Shown piece by piece: positions 44,401-52,382 of a stretch of DNA of 64,000 bases. Within the stretch, counting starts at the first letter, position 1; each line of letters starts with the position of its first letter. The notes under the pieces are model-generated. The model did not search any database and had not been told where the DNA came from. It was given only the letters and a program-made list of their open reading frames with translations. Source of the stretch: PFJX01 sp044227325 (lineage in GTDB: Bacteria; Pseudomonadota; Gammaproteobacteria; Burkholderiales; Thiobacillaceae); NCBI GenBank assembly GCA_044227325.1, contig JBGAFI010000004.1:248001-312000 (forward strand), given 5' to 3'. The position numbers and the translations under genes are program-made.

Positions 44401-45034
44401 CGTGGGGATCCTGGACCAGCAGGAACACGTAGGGCAGCACCAGCATGACCAGCCACACCGGCTGGGTCAGGGTCTGCAGCCGGCTGATGGCGGTGACGCC
44501 GTGGGTCACCAGGGGAATCACCACCAGGGCGCAGATCAGATAGCCCCAGGCCGGTGGAATGTCGAAGGCCAGCTCCAGGGCGTAGGCCATGATGGCCGCT
44601 TCCAGGGCGAAGAAGATGAAGGTAAAGCTGGCGTAGATCAGGGAGGTGATGGTGGAGCCCAGGTAGCCGAAGCCGGCGCCCCGCGTGAGCAGGTCCATGT
44701 CCAGGCCGTAGCGGGCCGCGTAGATGCTCACCGGCAGGCCGGCGAGGAAGATGATCAGGCCGGTGGCGAGGATCGCCAGGGTGGCGTTGAGGAAACCGTA
44801 GTTGACCAGCAGGGTCGCTCCCACCGCCTCCAGCACCAGGAAGGCCGCCGCGCCGAAAGCGGTGTTGGCGACCCGTCCTTCCGACCACTTGCGGTAGCTG
44901 CGCGGCGTGAAGCGCAGGGCGTAGTCCTCCAGGGTCTCGTTCGCCACCCAGGTGTTGTAGTCCCGGCGCACCTTGACCACGCGCTGCACGGCATCGGCGG
45001 ATTCGGGGATGGGTGGGGCCGGTTCGGGCGTCAT
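41465..45034 (-). CDS. NCS1-type permease fused to a hybrid histidine kinase
   Basis: One 1189-aa frame joins a transporter to a sensor kinase. Residues about 1-480 form an NCS1 (cytosine/purine/allantoin) permease with about 12 helices and motifs such as NTWVANETLEDYALR and ITQMGEQADYLRFMP. Residues about 500-533 are encoded by a palindromic repeat element. Residues 548-586 are a cysteine-rich block (CCICG, CPAY, ICSLCCSLDARCHDLCKP), likely metal-binding. Two helices follow, then HisKA (SHELRTPLNS), HATPase_c and a receiver (MDLAMPGMDG). The start ATG 45034 matches the usual permease N-terminus. A LuxR-type regulator follows. It may sense a nitrogen compound while transporting or binding it. 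Confidence 0.88.
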   Translation of the reverse strand: MTPEPAPPIPESADAVQRVVKVRRDYNTWVANETLEDYALRFTPRSYRKWSEGRVANTAFGAAAFLVLEAVGATLLVNYGFLNATLAILATGLIIFLAGLPVSIYAARYGLDMDLLTRGAGFGYLGSTITSLIYASFTFIFFALEAAIMAYALELAFDIPPAWGYLICALVVIPLVTHGVTAISRLQTLTQPVWLVMLVLPYVFLLVQDPHAFAGIVGYAGKGSAAFDIHLFGAAMAVGLALITQMGEQADYLRFMPEYTPAHRRRWWTGVLVGGPGWVLPGVVKMFGGALLAWLAISHMVPTERAVDPNQMYVVAWEYVFPHYGWAVAATAVFVVISQLKINVTNAYAGSLAWSNFFARLTHSHPGRVVWVVFNTLIALMLMELDLFQALGRVLGLYSNVAVAWMMVVAADLVINKPLGLSPPGIEFRRAYLYDINPVGVGAMGIASGLSVAAYVGLFGAVAQPFSTFIALGAALVCSPLIAWLTGGRYYIARQAETSSPPLEKGGRGDSSEPPLMYTALNPPPPPFSKGGSRPAPGANPSPATHTCCICGKDYEGEDLAQCPAYQDHICSLCCSLDARCHDLCKPQARLGEQWAGLLERFLPARARPYLEAGLGHYLLLMAGVVPFLALLVGLLYYQEVLALADGSAELLPALRESFLRAFSVLLLVSGIVAWWLVLTHKSRQVAQEESNRQTQLLMREIESHRRTDDLLQKAKRAADQANQAKSRYITAISHELRTPLNSILGYAQILDGDEAIPANRRQAVSVIRKSGDHLLSLIEGTLDIARIESGKLSLDVKPLEFPEFVRQIVAMFEVQARDKGLAFHYQPQADLPALVRADQRRLRQILINILGNAVKFTARGQVVFNLKYQREMAHFEIEDTGPGIPGEELARIFEPFSRGSAASVGATGGTGLGLTIARMLTDLMGGELTVESPPKGRDAGCLFRIRLYLPHLHAAQAARERPRAQRIGYMGVRRRILIVDNEKNDRELLASVLEPLGFQLAQAASGQECLDLVPHAKPHLVFMDLAMPGMDGWETIRRLREGVARGEHADLEIAVISANAFDKGMDNDAGIGPEAFFTKPVRMDELLEWIGHRLRLEWVTSERAPQAAPAPAESPAPARLVPPAVEHLRALDQQVELGFPRGILAKLEEIENLDDRHGEFVAVMRQLARRFQFDAMREILRKALQEET
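43438..43537. repeat. Palindromic repeat element, copy 2, inside a coding sequence
   Basis: Same family as copy 1, about 100 bp, but here within the permease-kinase gene. It is read in frame as two P/G-rich pieces (SSPPLEKGG and PPPPPFSKGG) joined by a short spacer, exactly in the linker between permease and Cys-rich block. Confidence 0.85.
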
Positions 45035-45093
45035 GCGGGGAATGGTTGCAGCCGGACTCGGCGCTGGCAAGCGACGCCGGCACGCGCGGCGGG

Positions 45094-46407
45094 CTACTTC
45101 AAGCCGTAGCGTTCCAGCTTGCGATACAGGGTGCGCTCGCTGACGCCGAGCAGATCGGCGACGGTGCGGCGGTGGCCGTCGTGGCGCGCGAGCAAATCGG
45201 CGATGTAGTCCTTCTCGGCGCCTTTCAGGCTGGGGTCGGAACGGCGCGGCGGTTTTTCCCGCGCGGATGCGACCGGCGCGTCCTGCTGGAAGACGATGTC
45301 GTCGGCGCCGATGAGGCTGTCCTGGCAGCGCAGCAGGGCGCGTTGCAGCAGGTTGCGCAGTTCCCGCACATTGCCGGGGAAATCGTAGTGCTTCAGTTTC
45401 TGGGCCGCCGCCTTGTCCAGATGGCAATGGGCGCGGCCGCCGCCGGCCATGCGCGCGAGCAGCACCTCCGCCAGGGCCGGGATGTCCTCGCGCCGGTCGC
45501 GCAGGGCGGGCAGCCGCACGTCGATGCCGGCGACCCGGTAATACAGGTCTTCCCGGAAGCGGCCCTGATCCACCCAATCGAGCAGGTTGCGGTTGGTGGC
45601 GGCGACGATGCGCACGTCGGCGCGCAGGGTGTCGGTGCCGCCGACGCGGCGGAACTCGCCGGTCTCCAACACGCGCAGCAGTTTGGCTTGTTGCGGCATG
45701 GGGATTTCCGCGACCTCGTCCAGGAACAGGGTGCCGCCGTCGGCCAGCTCGTACAGGCCCTTCTTCATCGCCGCGCTGCCGGTGAAGGCGCCCCGCTCGT
45801 GGCCGAACAGCTCGTTCTCGAACATGGCCTCGGGCACCGCCGCGCAGTTGATGGCGACGAAGGGCCGCCCGGCCCGGGGCGAGCGCTCATGCAGAAAACG
45901 GGCGGCGAGCTCCTTGCCGACGCCGCTTTCGCCGTAGAGCAGGATGGAGGCCTCCGCCTCCGCCGCCCGCGCCAGGTTGTCGATGCAGGCGAGGAAGGCG
46001 GGCGAGTGGCCGACCATGCGCATGTCCTCGCAGCCCAGGGGCAGGTCCGCTTCCAGGGGATGCAGGACTTCGGCCAGGTACAGCCCGCCGTCCTCGCCCC
46101 GGATCGGGTGGCCCTTGATGCGGGCGCGGCTGGCGAGACCCTTGCCGTCGTAATGGGTGTGCAGCACCTCGCTGCCCTCGCCGCTGGCGAACAGGGTGAG
46201 GTGGGGGCACAACTCGCCGTTCTCGTGGCAGGGCCGGGGCGAATGGTGGGACACCTCGTGGCAACGGCGTTGCAGCACCTCCTCCCGCTCCATGCCGTAT
46301 TGCCGGCAATAGGCCGAGTTGGCGGCGACGATGCGGTAGTCCCGGTCGATGACCACCAGGGGGCGCTCGTTGATCTCGATGAGGGAGGCCAGGTCGGCTA
46401 AGGGCAT
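45094..46407 (-). CDS. PAS-domain sigma-54 activator (NtrC family)
   Basis: The 437-aa enhancer-binding protein has an N-terminal PAS domain with a Cys/His-rich insertion (CHEVSHHSPRPC and GELCPH), then an AAA+ domain (Walker A GESGVGKE, the sigma-54 contact GAFTGS, Walker B GTLFLDEV, arginine finger region) and a C-terminal Fis-type helix-turn-helix (TVADLLGVSERTLYRKLERYGLK). The cysteines suggest redox, metal or sulfur sensing in the PAS domain (inference). It is divergent from a sigma-54 promoter that reads a 67-aa protein and sqr, with palindromes in between, so it most likely controls sulfide oxidation. Confidence 0.92.
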   Translation of the reverse strand: MPLADLASLIEINERPLVVIDRDYRIVAANSAYCRQYGMEREEVLQRRCHEVSHHSPRPCHENGELCPHLTLFASGEGSEVLHTHYDGKGLASRARIKGHPIRGEDGGLYLAEVLHPLEADLPLGCEDMRMVGHSPAFLACIDNLARAAEAEASILLYGESGVGKELAARFLHERSPRAGRPFVAINCAAVPEAMFENELFGHERGAFTGSAAMKKGLYELADGGTLFLDEVAEIPMPQQAKLLRVLETGEFRRVGGTDTLRADVRIVAATNRNLLDWVDQGRFREDLYYRVAGIDVRLPALRDRREDIPALAEVLLARMAGGGRAHCHLDKAAAQKLKHYDFPGNVRELRNLLQRALLRCQDSLIGADDIVFQQDAPVASAREKPPRRSDPSLKGAEKDYIADLLARHDGHRRTVADLLGVSERTLYRKLERYGLK

Positions 46408-46422
46408 GTCTTTTCCGGACGA

Positions 46423-46470
46423 TATGACATGACAGATCGTAACGGTGTCATGACGTTCATGTCATGACAT
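46423..46470. promoter_or_regulatory. Cluster of TGTCATGACA-type palindromes, candidate activator sites
   Basis: Three related sites: TGACATGACA (46425-46434), GTGTCATGACGT (46445-46456) and the perfect 12-bp palindrome ATGTCATGACAT (46459-46470). They lie about 90-125 bp upstream of the predicted start at 46554, next to the divergent activator gene. Confidence 0.65.
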
Positions 46471-46527
46471 TTTCCCCGCGCGAAACGGGCGCCCCATCGA
46501 ATCAAACGCTTGGCGCGCGCAGCGGCG

Positions 46528-46543
46528 TGGCATGGCCCTTGCA
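46528..46543 (+). promoter_or_regulatory. sigma-54 promoter of the 67-aa gene and sqr
   Basis: TGGCAT-GGCCC-TTGCA with 10-nt GG...GC spacing; predicted start near 46554, 31 nt before the ATG. Confidence 0.85.
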
Positions 46544-46584
46544 ATAGTGTCCGCTCCGAACCTGTTAAAAGGATGGAGAGAGAC

Positions 46585-46788
46585 ATGACCGACAAGAAAA
46601 ATTGGCATCTGCAACCCGGTGTGGCCATGAGCCCCGAAGTGGCCAACGAGGTGGCGAAGATCGCCTGCGCCCTGAAGAGCCTGTCCGCGTACACCACCTT
46701 CGCCATGGAACGCGAGGATTGCCCGGAAGACTTGCAGAAGATCGTCGAAGAAGGCCTGGACGCGATGACCCGCGTGTTCGTCTGGTAA
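46585..46788 (+). CDS. Small conserved-looking protein upstream of sqr
   Basis: The 67-aa soluble protein starts MTDKKNWHLQPG after a GGAGAG ribosome site. It is mostly helical, with two cysteines (IACALK, EDCPED) and an aromatic end VFVW. I know no family. It is the first gene after the sigma-54 promoter and lies 39 bp before sqr, so it is co-expressed with sulfide oxidation. A role as a sulfur carrier or regulator is conceivable but unsupported beyond context. Confidence 0.8.
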   Translation: MTDKKNWHLQPGVAMSPEVANEVAKIACALKSLSAYTTFAMEREDCPEDLQKIVEEGLDAMTRVFVW

Positions 46789-46827
46789 GGCCCTGAAACC
46801 CCAAAACAAGCACTGGAGCATTCCTTA

Positions 46828-48096
46828 ATGGCACGCATCGTCATTCTCGGCGCCGGCATCGGCGGCATGTCCATGGCCTATGAAATGCGCGAAGAGGCCC
46901 GCGCGGAAGACAAGATCACCGTCGTCTCCAATCACCCGTTCTTCCAGTTCACCCCGTCCAACCCCTGGGTCGCGGTCAACTGGCGCACGCGCGACGACAT
47001 CACCCTGGAAGTCGCGCCCCTGCTGGAGCGGAAGGGCATCGAATTCATCGCCAGCGGCTGCAAGCGCGTGCACCCCGAGCGCAACGCCCTGGAACTGGAA
47101 GACGGGCGCGAGCTGGATTACGACTTTCTGATCATCGCCACCGGCCCCAAGCTGGCCTTCGACGAGGTGCCGGGACTGGGCCCCAACGGCCACACCAGCT
47201 CGGTCTGCCACGTGGACCACGCGGTGGAGTCCGGCAAGAAGTGGGAAAACTTCACCAAGGACCCGGGCCCCATCGTCGTCGGCGCGGTGCAGGGCGCCTC
47301 CTGCTACGGCCCCGCCTACGAGTTCGCCTTCATCATGGATACCGACCTCAAGCGCCGCAAGATTCGCGACAAGGTGCCCATGACCTTCGTCACCGCAGAA
47401 CCCTACATCGGCCATCTCGGACTGGGCGGCGTGGGCGATTCCAAGGGCCTGCTGGAATCCGCGATGCGCGACCGCCATGTGAAGTGGATCTGCAACGCGA
47501 AGGTCACCAAGGTGGAAGACGGCAAGATGTTCGTCGCCGAGCACAACGAGGACGGCACGCTGAAGAAGGAGCACGAGCTGCCCTTCAAGTACTCCATGAT
47601 GCTGCCCGCCTTCAAGGGCATCGACGCGGTGTTCGGCATCGAGGGCCTGACCAACCCGCGCGGCTTCATCAGCATCGACGCCTACCAGCGCAATCCCAAG
47701 TTCAACAACATCTACGGCGTCGGCGTGTGCGTCGCCATCCCGCCCGTGGAAGCCACCCCGGTGCCCACCGGCGCCCCCAAGACCGGCTACATGATCGAGA
47801 CCATGGTGCGCGCCACCGCCCACAACATCCGCGCCGTCATGGACGGCAAGGAACCGGACCAGAAGGCCACCTGGAACGCGATCTGCCTGGCAGACTTCGG
47901 CGACACCGGCGCCGCCTTCGTCGCCCTGCCCCAGATTCCGCCGCGCAACGTGAACTGGTTCAAGGAAGGCAAGTGGGTGCACTTGGCCAAGATCGCCTTC
48001 GAGAAGTATTTCCTGCGCAAGATGAAGAAAGGCACCACCGAGCCCCTGTACGAGAAATACGTGCTGGGGGTGATGGGGATCAAGAAGCTGAAGTAA
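46828..48096 (+). CDS. sqr: Sulfide:quinone oxidoreductase
   Basis: The 422-aa flavoprotein oxidises sulfide to polysulfide or sulfur and reduces quinone at the membrane. It has the FAD Rossmann start RIVILGAGIGGMSMAYEM and cysteines C127, C159 (GASCYG) and C353 (NAICLADFGD), which match in position and context the three redox cysteines of the type I Acidithiobacillus ferrooxidans enzyme. The amphipathic C-terminus (VHLAKIAFEKYFLRKMKKG) would dock on the membrane. It is controlled by the sigma-54 promoter at 46528 and followed by a strong terminator. Confidence 0.92.
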   Translation: MARIVILGAGIGGMSMAYEMREEARAEDKITVVSNHPFFQFTPSNPWVAVNWRTRDDITLEVAPLLERKGIEFIASGCKRVHPERNALELEDGRELDYDFLIIATGPKLAFDEVPGLGPNGHTSSVCHVDHAVESGKKWENFTKDPGPIVVGAVQGASCYGPAYEFAFIMDTDLKRRKIRDKVPMTFVTAEPYIGHLGLGGVGDSKGLLESAMRDRHVKWICNAKVTKVEDGKMFVAEHNEDGTLKKEHELPFKYSMMLPAFKGIDAVFGIEGLTNPRGFISIDAYQRNPKFNNIYGVGVCVAIPPVEATPVPTGAPKTGYMIETMVRATAHNIRAVMDGKEPDQKATWNAICLADFGDTGAAFVALPQIPPRNVNWFKEGKWVHLAKIAFEKYFLRKMKKGTTEPLYEKYVLGVMGIKKLK

Positions 48097-48119
48097 GCGC
48101 GGTTCTCCGCGTGGGTTCC

Positions 48120-48150
48120 AGGGCGCCATTGCGGCGCCCTGTTTTTTTTT
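48120..48150 (+). terminator. Rho-independent terminator of sqr
   Basis: AGGGCGCC, loop ATTGC, GGCGCCCT, then G and nine T. It begins 24 bp after the sqr stop. Confidence 0.93.
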
Positions 48151-48563
48151 GCGGCACGGCCTCGACGAGACCGGCCGCTCCTCCCCGGCATGCTGTCGCG
48201 CAACATGAAAACCGGTGGATTCCGTTGCCGAACCTGGACGCCGCGTCTAATTGTTTACCCTGACGCCATTTCCCTGACCGCCGGAACGAAATCCGGACCT
48301 CATTTTGCCGAAAAGCATAATGAAATCAATATGTCTTTCGACATGTCCACAAAGCTTTCAAGGGCATTGAGCGAACGGCGGGATGCCTCTTGGAAGCCAG
48401 GCCCGGACTCGCGCTCCGGGTAACGGGATATACACAGTCCACCGCTCAAGTTGTGTCCGGCCAGCCGCTGGACTTTGTCCAAACGGCCCAGCGTGAGAAG
48501 ATCAGCATCCTCTAATGTATTGATGCGCCTCGCCCGGCAGCGGCCGCGGCGGAGCCCCTGGAA
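48151..48563. other. Intergenic region upstream of soeA
   Basis: No gene is seen. The middle (about 48240-48370) is A+T-richer and contains an inverted repeat ATGTC-TTTC-GACAT (48331-48344). A perfect CCAGCCGCTGG palindrome and two GTGTCC/TTGTCC boxes lie closer to soeA. I find no sigma-54 element, so soeABC appears to have a separate promoter from sqr. Confidence 0.4.
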
Positions 48564-51479
48564 ATGCGCGTGACCACCAGCCTTGCCGGCCAACGGGCCG
48601 GAGACGAAACCTCTCCCCTGCACGAGGAAGTCCGTACCACCACCTGCTACATGTGCGCCTGCCGCTGCGGCATCAAGGTGCACCTGAAGAACGGCGAGGT
48701 GCGCTTCATCGAGGGCAACCCCGAGCATCCGCTGAACCAGGGCGTGCTGTGCGCCAAGGGCTCCAGCGGCATCATGAAGCAGTATTCCCCCGCCCGCCTG
48801 ACCCGGCCCCTGCGCCGCAAGGCGGGTTCGGACCGGGGCGCGGGGGAGTTCGAGCCCATCTCCTGGGAAGAGGCCTTCGCCATCCTGGAAGAGCGTCTGG
48901 GCAAGATCCGCTCCACCGATCCGAAGAAGTTCGCCCTGTTCACCGGGCGCGACCAGATGCAGGCGCTCACCGGCCTGTTCGCGCGCCAGTACGGCACGCC
49001 CAACTACGCGGCCCACGGCGGCTTCTGCTCGGTGAACATGGCGGCGGGCCTGATCTACACCATCGGCGGCTCGTTCTGGGAATTCGGCGGGCCGGACCTG
49101 GACCGGGCCAAGCTGTTCTTCATGCTGGGCACGGCGGAGGACCACCATTCCAATCCGATGAAGATGGCCCTGTCCAAGTTCAAAAGGAACGGCGGCCGCT
49201 TCATCTCCATCAACCCGGTGCGCACCGGCTACTCCGCCATCGCCGACGAGTGGGTGCCGATCCGCCCGGGCACCGACGGCGCCCTGCTGCTGGCGCTGAT
49301 CCACGAGATCATCAAGCAGGGCCTGTACGACCGCGAATTCCTGGTCAACTACAGCAACTCGGCGGAACTGGTGAACCAGGATCCGTCCAGCCCGGAATAC
49401 GGTATGTTCGTGCGCTTCGAGGTGCCGCCGGAAGAAGGCTGTTTCGACCCGCAGAACAAGCTGTGGTGGGACCGGGAGCTGAACCGGCCGGTGTCCACCC
49501 AGACCCCCGGCGTGGAGCCGCGCCTGATGGGCGACTTCAAGCTGGCGGACGGCACGCCGGTGAAACCCGCGTTCCAGTTGCTGTCCGAACGAGTGGAGCA
49601 CTACACCCCGGAATGGGCCGCCGGCATCACCGGCATCCCGGTGGAGACCATCCGCCGCCTGGCCCATGAGATGGGCGTCACCGCGCGCGACCAGAAGATC
49701 GAGCTGCCCATCGCCTGGACCGACGTGTGGGACAACGAGCACAGCACGGTCACCGGCAACCCGGTGGCCTTCCACGCCATGCGCGGCCTCGCGGCCCACT
49801 CCAACGGCTTCCACAGCATCCGCGCCCTGGGCATCCTCATGTCTCTCTTGGGCACCATCGACCGGCCCGGCGGGTTCCGCCACAAGGCGCCGTTTCCGCG
49901 TCCCATCCCGCCCTGCGCGAAGACGCCGAAGGGACCGGAAGACGTGCGGCCGGACACGCCGCTGAACGGCATGCCCCTGGGCTGGCCGGCCGACCCGGAC
50001 GACCTGTTCGTGGACGCGGCGGGCCAGCCGGTGCGCATCGACAAGGCCTTCTCCTGGGAATATCCGCTCTCGGTGCACGGCCTCATGCACAACGTCATCA
50101 CCAACGCCTGGCGCGGCGATCCGTACAAGATCGACACCCTGCTGATCTTCATGGCGAACATGGCGTGGAACTCCACCATGAACACGGTGGAGGTGCGCAA
50201 GATGCTGAACGACAAGGATGAAACCGGGGAATACAAGATCCCCTTCATCGTCGTCGCCGACGCCTTCCAGTCGGAAACGACCGCCTTCGCCGATCTGATC
50301 CTGCCGGACACCACCTACCTGGAACGCCACGACGCCATGTCCATGCTGGACCGGCCCATTTCCGAATTCGACGGGCCGGTGGATTCGGTGCGCATTCCCG
50401 TGCTGCCGCCCACCGGCGAGTGCAAGCCGTTCCAGGAAGTGCTCATCGAGCTGGGTTCGCGCCTGAAGCTGCCCGCCTTCACCACGCCGGAAGGCAAGCG
50501 CAAGTACCGGGACTATCCGGACTTCATCACCCACTTCGAGACCGCGCCGGGTTCCGGCATCGGCTTCCTGGCGGGCTGGCGCGGCAAAGGCGGCGAGAAG
50601 TCCATGAAGGGCGAGCCCAACCCCAACCAATGGCAGATGTACGAGCAGAACAACTGCGTGTTCCACTACCACCTGCCCAAGTCCTACCAGTACATGCGCA
50701 ACTGGAACCAGGGCTACCTGCAATGGGCCCAGGCCCACGGCATGACGCGCCACGCGGAACCCATCAACATCCACATCTATTCCGAGGTATTGCAGAAATT
50801 CCGCCTCGCCGCCCAGGGCAAGACCGACGGTCGCCAGCCGCCGGAATCCCTGCGCAAGCGCGTCGAGACCTATTTCGACCCGCTGCCCTTCTACTACGAG
50901 CCTCTGGAAGCCAGCCTCAGCGACAAGCACAAGTACCCCCTGAGCGCGGTGACGCAGCGCCCCATGGCCATGTATCACTCCTGGGACAGCCAGAACGCCT
51001 GGCTCCGGCAGATCCACGCCTACAACCACCTCTATGTGAACCCGCTGGCGGCGCGCGCCCAGGGCATCGGCGACGGCGACTGGATCTGGGTGGAAAGCCA
51101 GTGGGGCAAGGTGCGCTGCCTGGCCCGCTACTCCGAGGCGGTGGAACCCGGCACGGTGTGGACCTGGAACGCCATCGGCAAGGCCGCCGGCGCCTGGAAC
51201 CTGGGTCCCAAGGCCAACGAAAGCCAGCAGGGCTTCCTGCTCAACCACCTGATCTCCGAGGAACTGCCCCCCAACGGGGACGGCGAGCACCTCTCCAACT
51301 CCGACCCGGTGACCGGCCAGGCCGCCTGGTACGACGTGCGGGTACGCATCCACAAGGCCGAGGATGGCGCCCACGACACCTGGCCCCAGTTCGCCGCCGT
51401 GCCCCCCGCGCCGGGAACGACGCCAAGACGGCCGTGGCAGAGCTATTTCGCCGGCCTGTTCGGAGGTGGCCGCAAATGA
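48564..51479 (+). CDS. soeA: Sulfite-oxidising enzyme, molybdopterin catalytic subunit
   Basis: The 971-aa protein is a DMSO-reductase-family molybdoenzyme with an N-terminal [4Fe-4S] site (C28, C31, C35, C63) and a probable cysteine ligand to molybdenum at C155 (GGFCSVN). There is no Tat signal, so it works in the cytoplasm, as SoeA does. With SoeB and SoeC it oxidises sulfite to sulfate and feeds the quinone pool. A thiosulfate/polysulfide reductase reading is possible, but the sqr neighbour and lack of a signal favour Soe. Its stop overlaps the soeB start (ATGA). Confidence 0.85.
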   Translation: MRVTTSLAGQRAGDETSPLHEEVRTTTCYMCACRCGIKVHLKNGEVRFIEGNPEHPLNQGVLCAKGSSGIMKQYSPARLTRPLRRKAGSDRGAGEFEPISWEEAFAILEERLGKIRSTDPKKFALFTGRDQMQALTGLFARQYGTPNYAAHGGFCSVNMAAGLIYTIGGSFWEFGGPDLDRAKLFFMLGTAEDHHSNPMKMALSKFKRNGGRFISINPVRTGYSAIADEWVPIRPGTDGALLLALIHEIIKQGLYDREFLVNYSNSAELVNQDPSSPEYGMFVRFEVPPEEGCFDPQNKLWWDRELNRPVSTQTPGVEPRLMGDFKLADGTPVKPAFQLLSERVEHYTPEWAAGITGIPVETIRRLAHEMGVTARDQKIELPIAWTDVWDNEHSTVTGNPVAFHAMRGLAAHSNGFHSIRALGILMSLLGTIDRPGGFRHKAPFPRPIPPCAKTPKGPEDVRPDTPLNGMPLGWPADPDDLFVDAAGQPVRIDKAFSWEYPLSVHGLMHNVITNAWRGDPYKIDTLLIFMANMAWNSTMNTVEVRKMLNDKDETGEYKIPFIVVADAFQSETTAFADLILPDTTYLERHDAMSMLDRPISEFDGPVDSVRIPVLPPTGECKPFQEVLIELGSRLKLPAFTTPEGKRKYRDYPDFITHFETAPGSGIGFLAGWRGKGGEKSMKGEPNPNQWQMYEQNNCVFHYHLPKSYQYMRNWNQGYLQWAQAHGMTRHAEPINIHIYSEVLQKFRLAAQGKTDGRQPPESLRKRVETYFDPLPFYYEPLEASLSDKHKYPLSAVTQRPMAMYHSWDSQNAWLRQIHAYNHLYVNPLAARAQGIGDGDWIWVESQWGKVRCLARYSEAVEPGTVWTWNAIGKAAGAWNLGPKANESQQGFLLNHLISEELPPNGDGEHLSNSDPVTGQAAWYDVRVRIHKAEDGAHDTWPQFAAVPPAPGTTPRRPWQSYFAGLFGGGRK

Positions 51480-52201
51480 CCCAGCTCGCCCTCGTCATCG
51501 ACCTCAACGTCTGTGTCGGCTGCCATGCCTGCGTCACCAGTTGCAAGCAATGGAACACCTCCGGCGCGGCCGGCCCGCTGTTCGACGACAACCCCTACGA
51601 CAAGGACCCCACCGGCACCTTCTTCAACCGGGTGCAGACCTACGAGGTGGGCGAATATCCCTGCACCGAGACCCTGCACTTCCCCAAGTCCTGCCTGCAT
51701 TGCGAGGATCCGCCCTGCGTGCCGGTATGCCCCACGGGCGCCAGCTACAAGCGCAAGGAGGACGGCATCGTCCTGGTGGACTACGACAAGTGCATCGGCT
51801 GCAAGTACTGCTCCTGGGCCTGCCCCTACGGCGCGCGGGAGCTGGACGAGAAACAGCAGGTGATGAAGAAGTGCACCCTGTGCGTGGACCGCATCTACGA
51901 CCAGAGCATTCCGGAGGATCGGCGCAAGCCCGCCTGCGTCATTTCCTGCCCCACCAGCGCGCGCCTGTTCGGCGACGTGCACGACCCGGAATCGGAAGTC
52001 TCCATCGCCATCCGCGAGAGCGGCGGCTACCCGCTCATGCCCGAGTGGGGCACCAAGCCGGCCAACCACTACCTGCCCCGGCGCAAGACCAAGATGCGCA
52101 TCCACGAGGACGAGCTGGTGCGCGCCGACAACCCGCTCAAGAAGGAAGACATCCGCCACGAGGTCAGCAAGGACGCGACCCTGGACGACTGGCTGATGTA
52201 A
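51476..52201 (+). CDS. soeB: Sulfite-oxidising enzyme, iron-sulfur subunit
   Basis: The 241-aa protein holds four [4Fe-4S] clusters in the usual order: CVGCHACVTSC, CLHCEDPPCVPVCPTG, CIGCKYCSWACPYG and CTLCVDR...CVISCPT. It wires the catalytic subunit to the membrane subunit. It overlaps soeA by 4 nt. A palindromic repeat element occupies most of the 181 bp to soeC. Confidence 0.92.
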   Translation: MTQLALVIDLNVCVGCHACVTSCKQWNTSGAAGPLFDDNPYDKDPTGTFFNRVQTYEVGEYPCTETLHFPKSCLHCEDPPCVPVCPTGASYKRKEDGIVLVDYDKCIGCKYCSWACPYGARELDEKQQVMKKCTLCVDRIYDQSIPEDRRKPACVISCPTSARLFGDVHDPESEVSIAIRESGGYPLMPEWGTKPANHYLPRRKTKMRIHEDELVRADNPLKKEDIRHEVSKDATLDDWLM

Positions 52202-52244
52202 GGGCTGAGTTGGTGATCCTTCCCAACCTCCTTTGCCCTCGTGT

Positions 52245-52343
52245 TCCTCCCTTTGGAAAAGGGAGGACAGGGGGGATTCCTCTGCCACCCGCTAAGGTTC
52301 CAGTCCTTGAATCCCCCCCAGCCCCCCTTTTCCAAAGGGGGGA
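52245..52343. repeat. Palindromic repeat element, copy 3
   Basis: About 99 bp, same family as copy 1 (CCTTTGGAAAAGGGAGGA ... CCCCCCTTTTCCAAAGGGG), between soeB and soeC. A hairpin here could reduce soeC expression relative to soeAB. Confidence 0.85.
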
Positions 52344-52382
52344 GAAAACCCGCGTCACCTGTATTCAATATTTGGAATTGAC

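Noticed and set aside
48190..48423. 77-aa ORF between sqr and soeA
   Set aside because: No ribosome site, no signal or domain, and it lies in A+T-richer regulatory DNA.
48300..51374. Long minus-strand ORF opposite soeA
   Set aside because: Antisense shadow; soeA has intact cluster and molybdenum ligands.
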